Shown one piece after another: positions 6,460 through 7,602 of a DNA stretch of 7,602 bases. Both the position numbers and the translations under genes were made by a program. The stretch is from Chloroflexota bacterium (GTDB lineage: Bacteria > Chloroflexota > Dormibacteria > Dormibacterales > Dormibacteraceae). Position 1 is the stretch's first letter. Every line of letters begins with the position of its first letter. The notes beneath the pieces are model-generated. The model was not told the DNA's origin. It did not search any database and worked only from the letters and a program-made list of their open reading frames with translations. The DNA lies in the NCBI GenBank assembly GCA_005880175.1, contig VBJR01000119.1, positions 6,787-14,388 on the forward strand, read 5' to 3'.

Positions 6460-7116
6460 CTAGATCTCGACCAGGCCCTTGCGGACCGCGTAGAGGACGG
6501 CCTGCGAGCGGTCGTAGATGTTCAGCTTCTCGTACATGTTGCTGACGTGGTTGCGGACCGTCTTCTCGCTGATCTTCAGCTTGTACGCGATCTGCTTGTT
6601 CGCCATGCCGCCGGCCAGCAGCTTCAGGATCTCGACCTCGCGGCCAGTGAGCCCGTCGTAGAACTCCTTCGGCGTCGTGGTCCCGGTCAGCATCTCGAGG
6701 ACCCGGTTCGCCACCGCGCTCGCCATCACCCGCTCGCCGGCCATGACGGCCAGCAGGCTGGAGACGATCGAGTCGGGCCTCGAGTCCTTCAGGATGTACC
6801 CGCTGGCCCCGGCCTTCAGGGCCTGGATGACGTGGTTGTCCGCCTCGAACGTCGTCAGGAGCAGGACCTTGACGCCGGGGTGGGCGGCCACGATCTGGCG
6901 CGTCGCCTCGATACCGTCCAGGTTGGGCATCTTCAGGTCCATGAGCACGACGTCGGGCTTCAGCGAGCCGGCCTGTTTGACCGCCTCGACCCCGTCGCCA
7001 GCCTGGCCGACGATCTTGACCCGCTCGTCCTCCTCGAGCAACCGTGCGAGGCCCACGCGAAAGAGCGTCTGGTCGTCGGCGATGAGCACGCGCACGCTGG
7101 CTGAATTCGAACTCAA
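6460..7116 (-). CDS. NarL/LuxR-family response regulator
   Basis: This 218-residue DNA-binding response regulator is the probable phosphorylation partner of the kinase just upstream. The receiver domain has the acidic pair D14-D15, the phospho-acceptor D60 in VVLMDLKMP, the switch residue T88 or T89 in LLLTTF, and K110 in YILKD. After a linker (about 135-150) comes an intact LuxR helix-turn-helix (LTGREVEILKLL...NKQIAYKL...KTVRNHVSNM, about 152-215). TTG 7116 is preferred because AAGGAG (7125-7130) lies 8 bases upstream. The kinase stop overlaps it as TTGA, so the two are translationally coupled. Target genes are unknown. The convergent glycan operon and HK1 are nearby candidates, but adjacency is the only evidence. 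Confidence 0.95.
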   Translation of the reverse strand: MSSNSASVRVLIADDQTLFRVGLARLLEEDERVKIVGQAGDGVEAVKQAGSLKPDVVLMDLKMPNLDGIEATRQIVAAHPGVKVLLLTTFEADNHVIQALKAGASGYILKDSRPDSIVSSLLAVMAGERVMASAVANRVLEMLTGTTTPKEFYDGLTGREVEILKLLAGGMANKQIAYKLKISEKTVRNHVSNMYEKLNIYDRSQAVLYAVRKGLVEI

Positions 7117-7602
7117 CTGGCAATCTCCTTGGCTGCCCTGGGAACGACAGCCTTGACGGTAGTTCCCCCGCTACCACTACTGGTCACGTCCAGCTCCCCA
7201 CCGAGCAGGACGGCACGCTCGCGCATGCCCATCATTCCCATCCCCTGCCGCCTGCCCCCCTCGCCGGGCGGGAGGCCGCGTCCGTCGTCCTGCACCGTCA
7301 GCTCCACGCCGTCGCCGTTGGCGGTCAGCAGGACGTCCACGCGGCCGGCGCCGCTGTGCAGGCGGACGTTGTTGAGCGCCTCCTCGACGATCCGGTACAG
7401 GTTGTGGGCCGTCGCCGCCGAGAGCCGCGACGGCCATTCGGATGACACCTTCAGCATCGAGCTGATCCCGGTCGAGCCCTCGAAGCGGGTCAGCAGCGTC
7501 CGGACCTGCTGGACGAAGCCGCTCTCCGTGGACGGCTCCTCGCGCAGGTCGTAGAGGACCTGGCGGAGGTTGTGCAACACGGCTCGCGTCGACTCCTGCA
7601 AG
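7113..7602 (-). CDS. NarL-type sensor histidine kinase (HK2), N-terminus cut by window edge
   Basis: Only the C-terminal 162 residues are inside the window. The TTG at 7601 is an internal Leu codon, not a start. The visible part opens in the dimerisation helix just after the H-box (LQESTRAVLHNLRQVLYDLR); the phospho-accepting His and any sensor or membrane domain lie beyond 7602. The HATPase_c domain is complete, with the N-box EEALNNVRLHS (N77-N78 counted from the edge), DDGRGL (105-110) and GMGMMGMRER (120-129). It should phosphorylate the response regulator whose start overlaps its stop codon (TTGA). It is clearly related to HK1: shared spacing, VS..WP before the N-box, QDDGRG, GMGM.GMRERA and a GTT-containing final strand. 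Which signal it senses cannot be seen here. Confidence 0.92.
   Translation of the reverse strand, partial: LQESTRAVLHNLRQVLYDLREEPSTESGFVQQVRTLLTRFEGSTGISSMLKVSSEWPSRLSAATAHNLYRIVEEALNNVRLHSGAGRVDVLLTANGDGVELTVQDDGRGLPPGEGGRRQGMGMMGMRERAVLLGGELDVTSSGSGGTTVKAVVPRAAKEIAS

Noticed and set aside
5456..7177. 573-residue minus-strand open frame crossing the GT26 gene and the response regulator
   Set aside because: It overlaps two well-supported genes in another frame or strand and shows only biased composition.
1..7602. Insertion sequences, CRISPR arrays, tRNA or rRNA genes
   Set aside because: No transposase frame, regular spaced repeat array, cloverleaf or rRNA-like sequence was seen on either strand.

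Overview
The window is GC-rich DNA with almost no non-coding space. Most genes start with GTG or TTG. It has one very large ATPase/LuxR regulator, NarL-type soluble histidine kinases and a surface-glycan cassette. This mix fits a high-GC Gram-positive or related lineage such as Actinomycetota (Thermoleophilia-like) or Chloroflexota. The sequence alone does not decide between them. I see no mobile element, CRISPR array, rRNA or tRNA.

Left part (1-3257): a minus-strand regulator of up to 780 residues combines a STAND-type ATPase, a TPR-like helical region and a C-terminal LuxR DNA-binding domain. It diverges from a plus-strand, membrane-free histidine kinase (HK1). The 103-base gap between them must hold both promoters and contains a repeated CTGACAT word spaced exactly 42 bases apart.

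Middle part (3258-6305): a 388-base stretch holds a perfect 13-base direct repeat, a TAGACT box, a probable 38-residue one-helix membrane protein and two GC hairpins. Next comes a tight three-gene plus-strand operon. It encodes a monotopic phosphoglycosyl transferase (first sugar phosphate onto the lipid carrier), a membrane GT2 glycosyltransferase with a QxxRW motif, and a WecG/TagA/CpsF (GT26) glycosyltransferase. Together these would build a short lipid-linked oligosaccharide for a surface glycan. No flippase, polymerase or ligase is visible.

Right part (6306-7602): the glycan operon converges on a minus-strand two-component operon. This consists of a NarL-type kinase (HK2, cut by the window edge) followed, with a TTGA overlap, by its NarL/LuxR response regulator. 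The convergent gap holds two perfect inverted repeats that probably end transcription from both sides. HK1 and HK2 are clear paralogues, but only HK2 has a response regulator beside it.

The most interesting idea is that a minimal glycan cassette is boxed in by three signalling proteins ending in, or feeding into, LuxR-type helix-turn-helix output. HK1 may share the single response regulator. All families are known; the novelty, if any, lies in the arrangement, the small membrane protein and the repeats in front of it.
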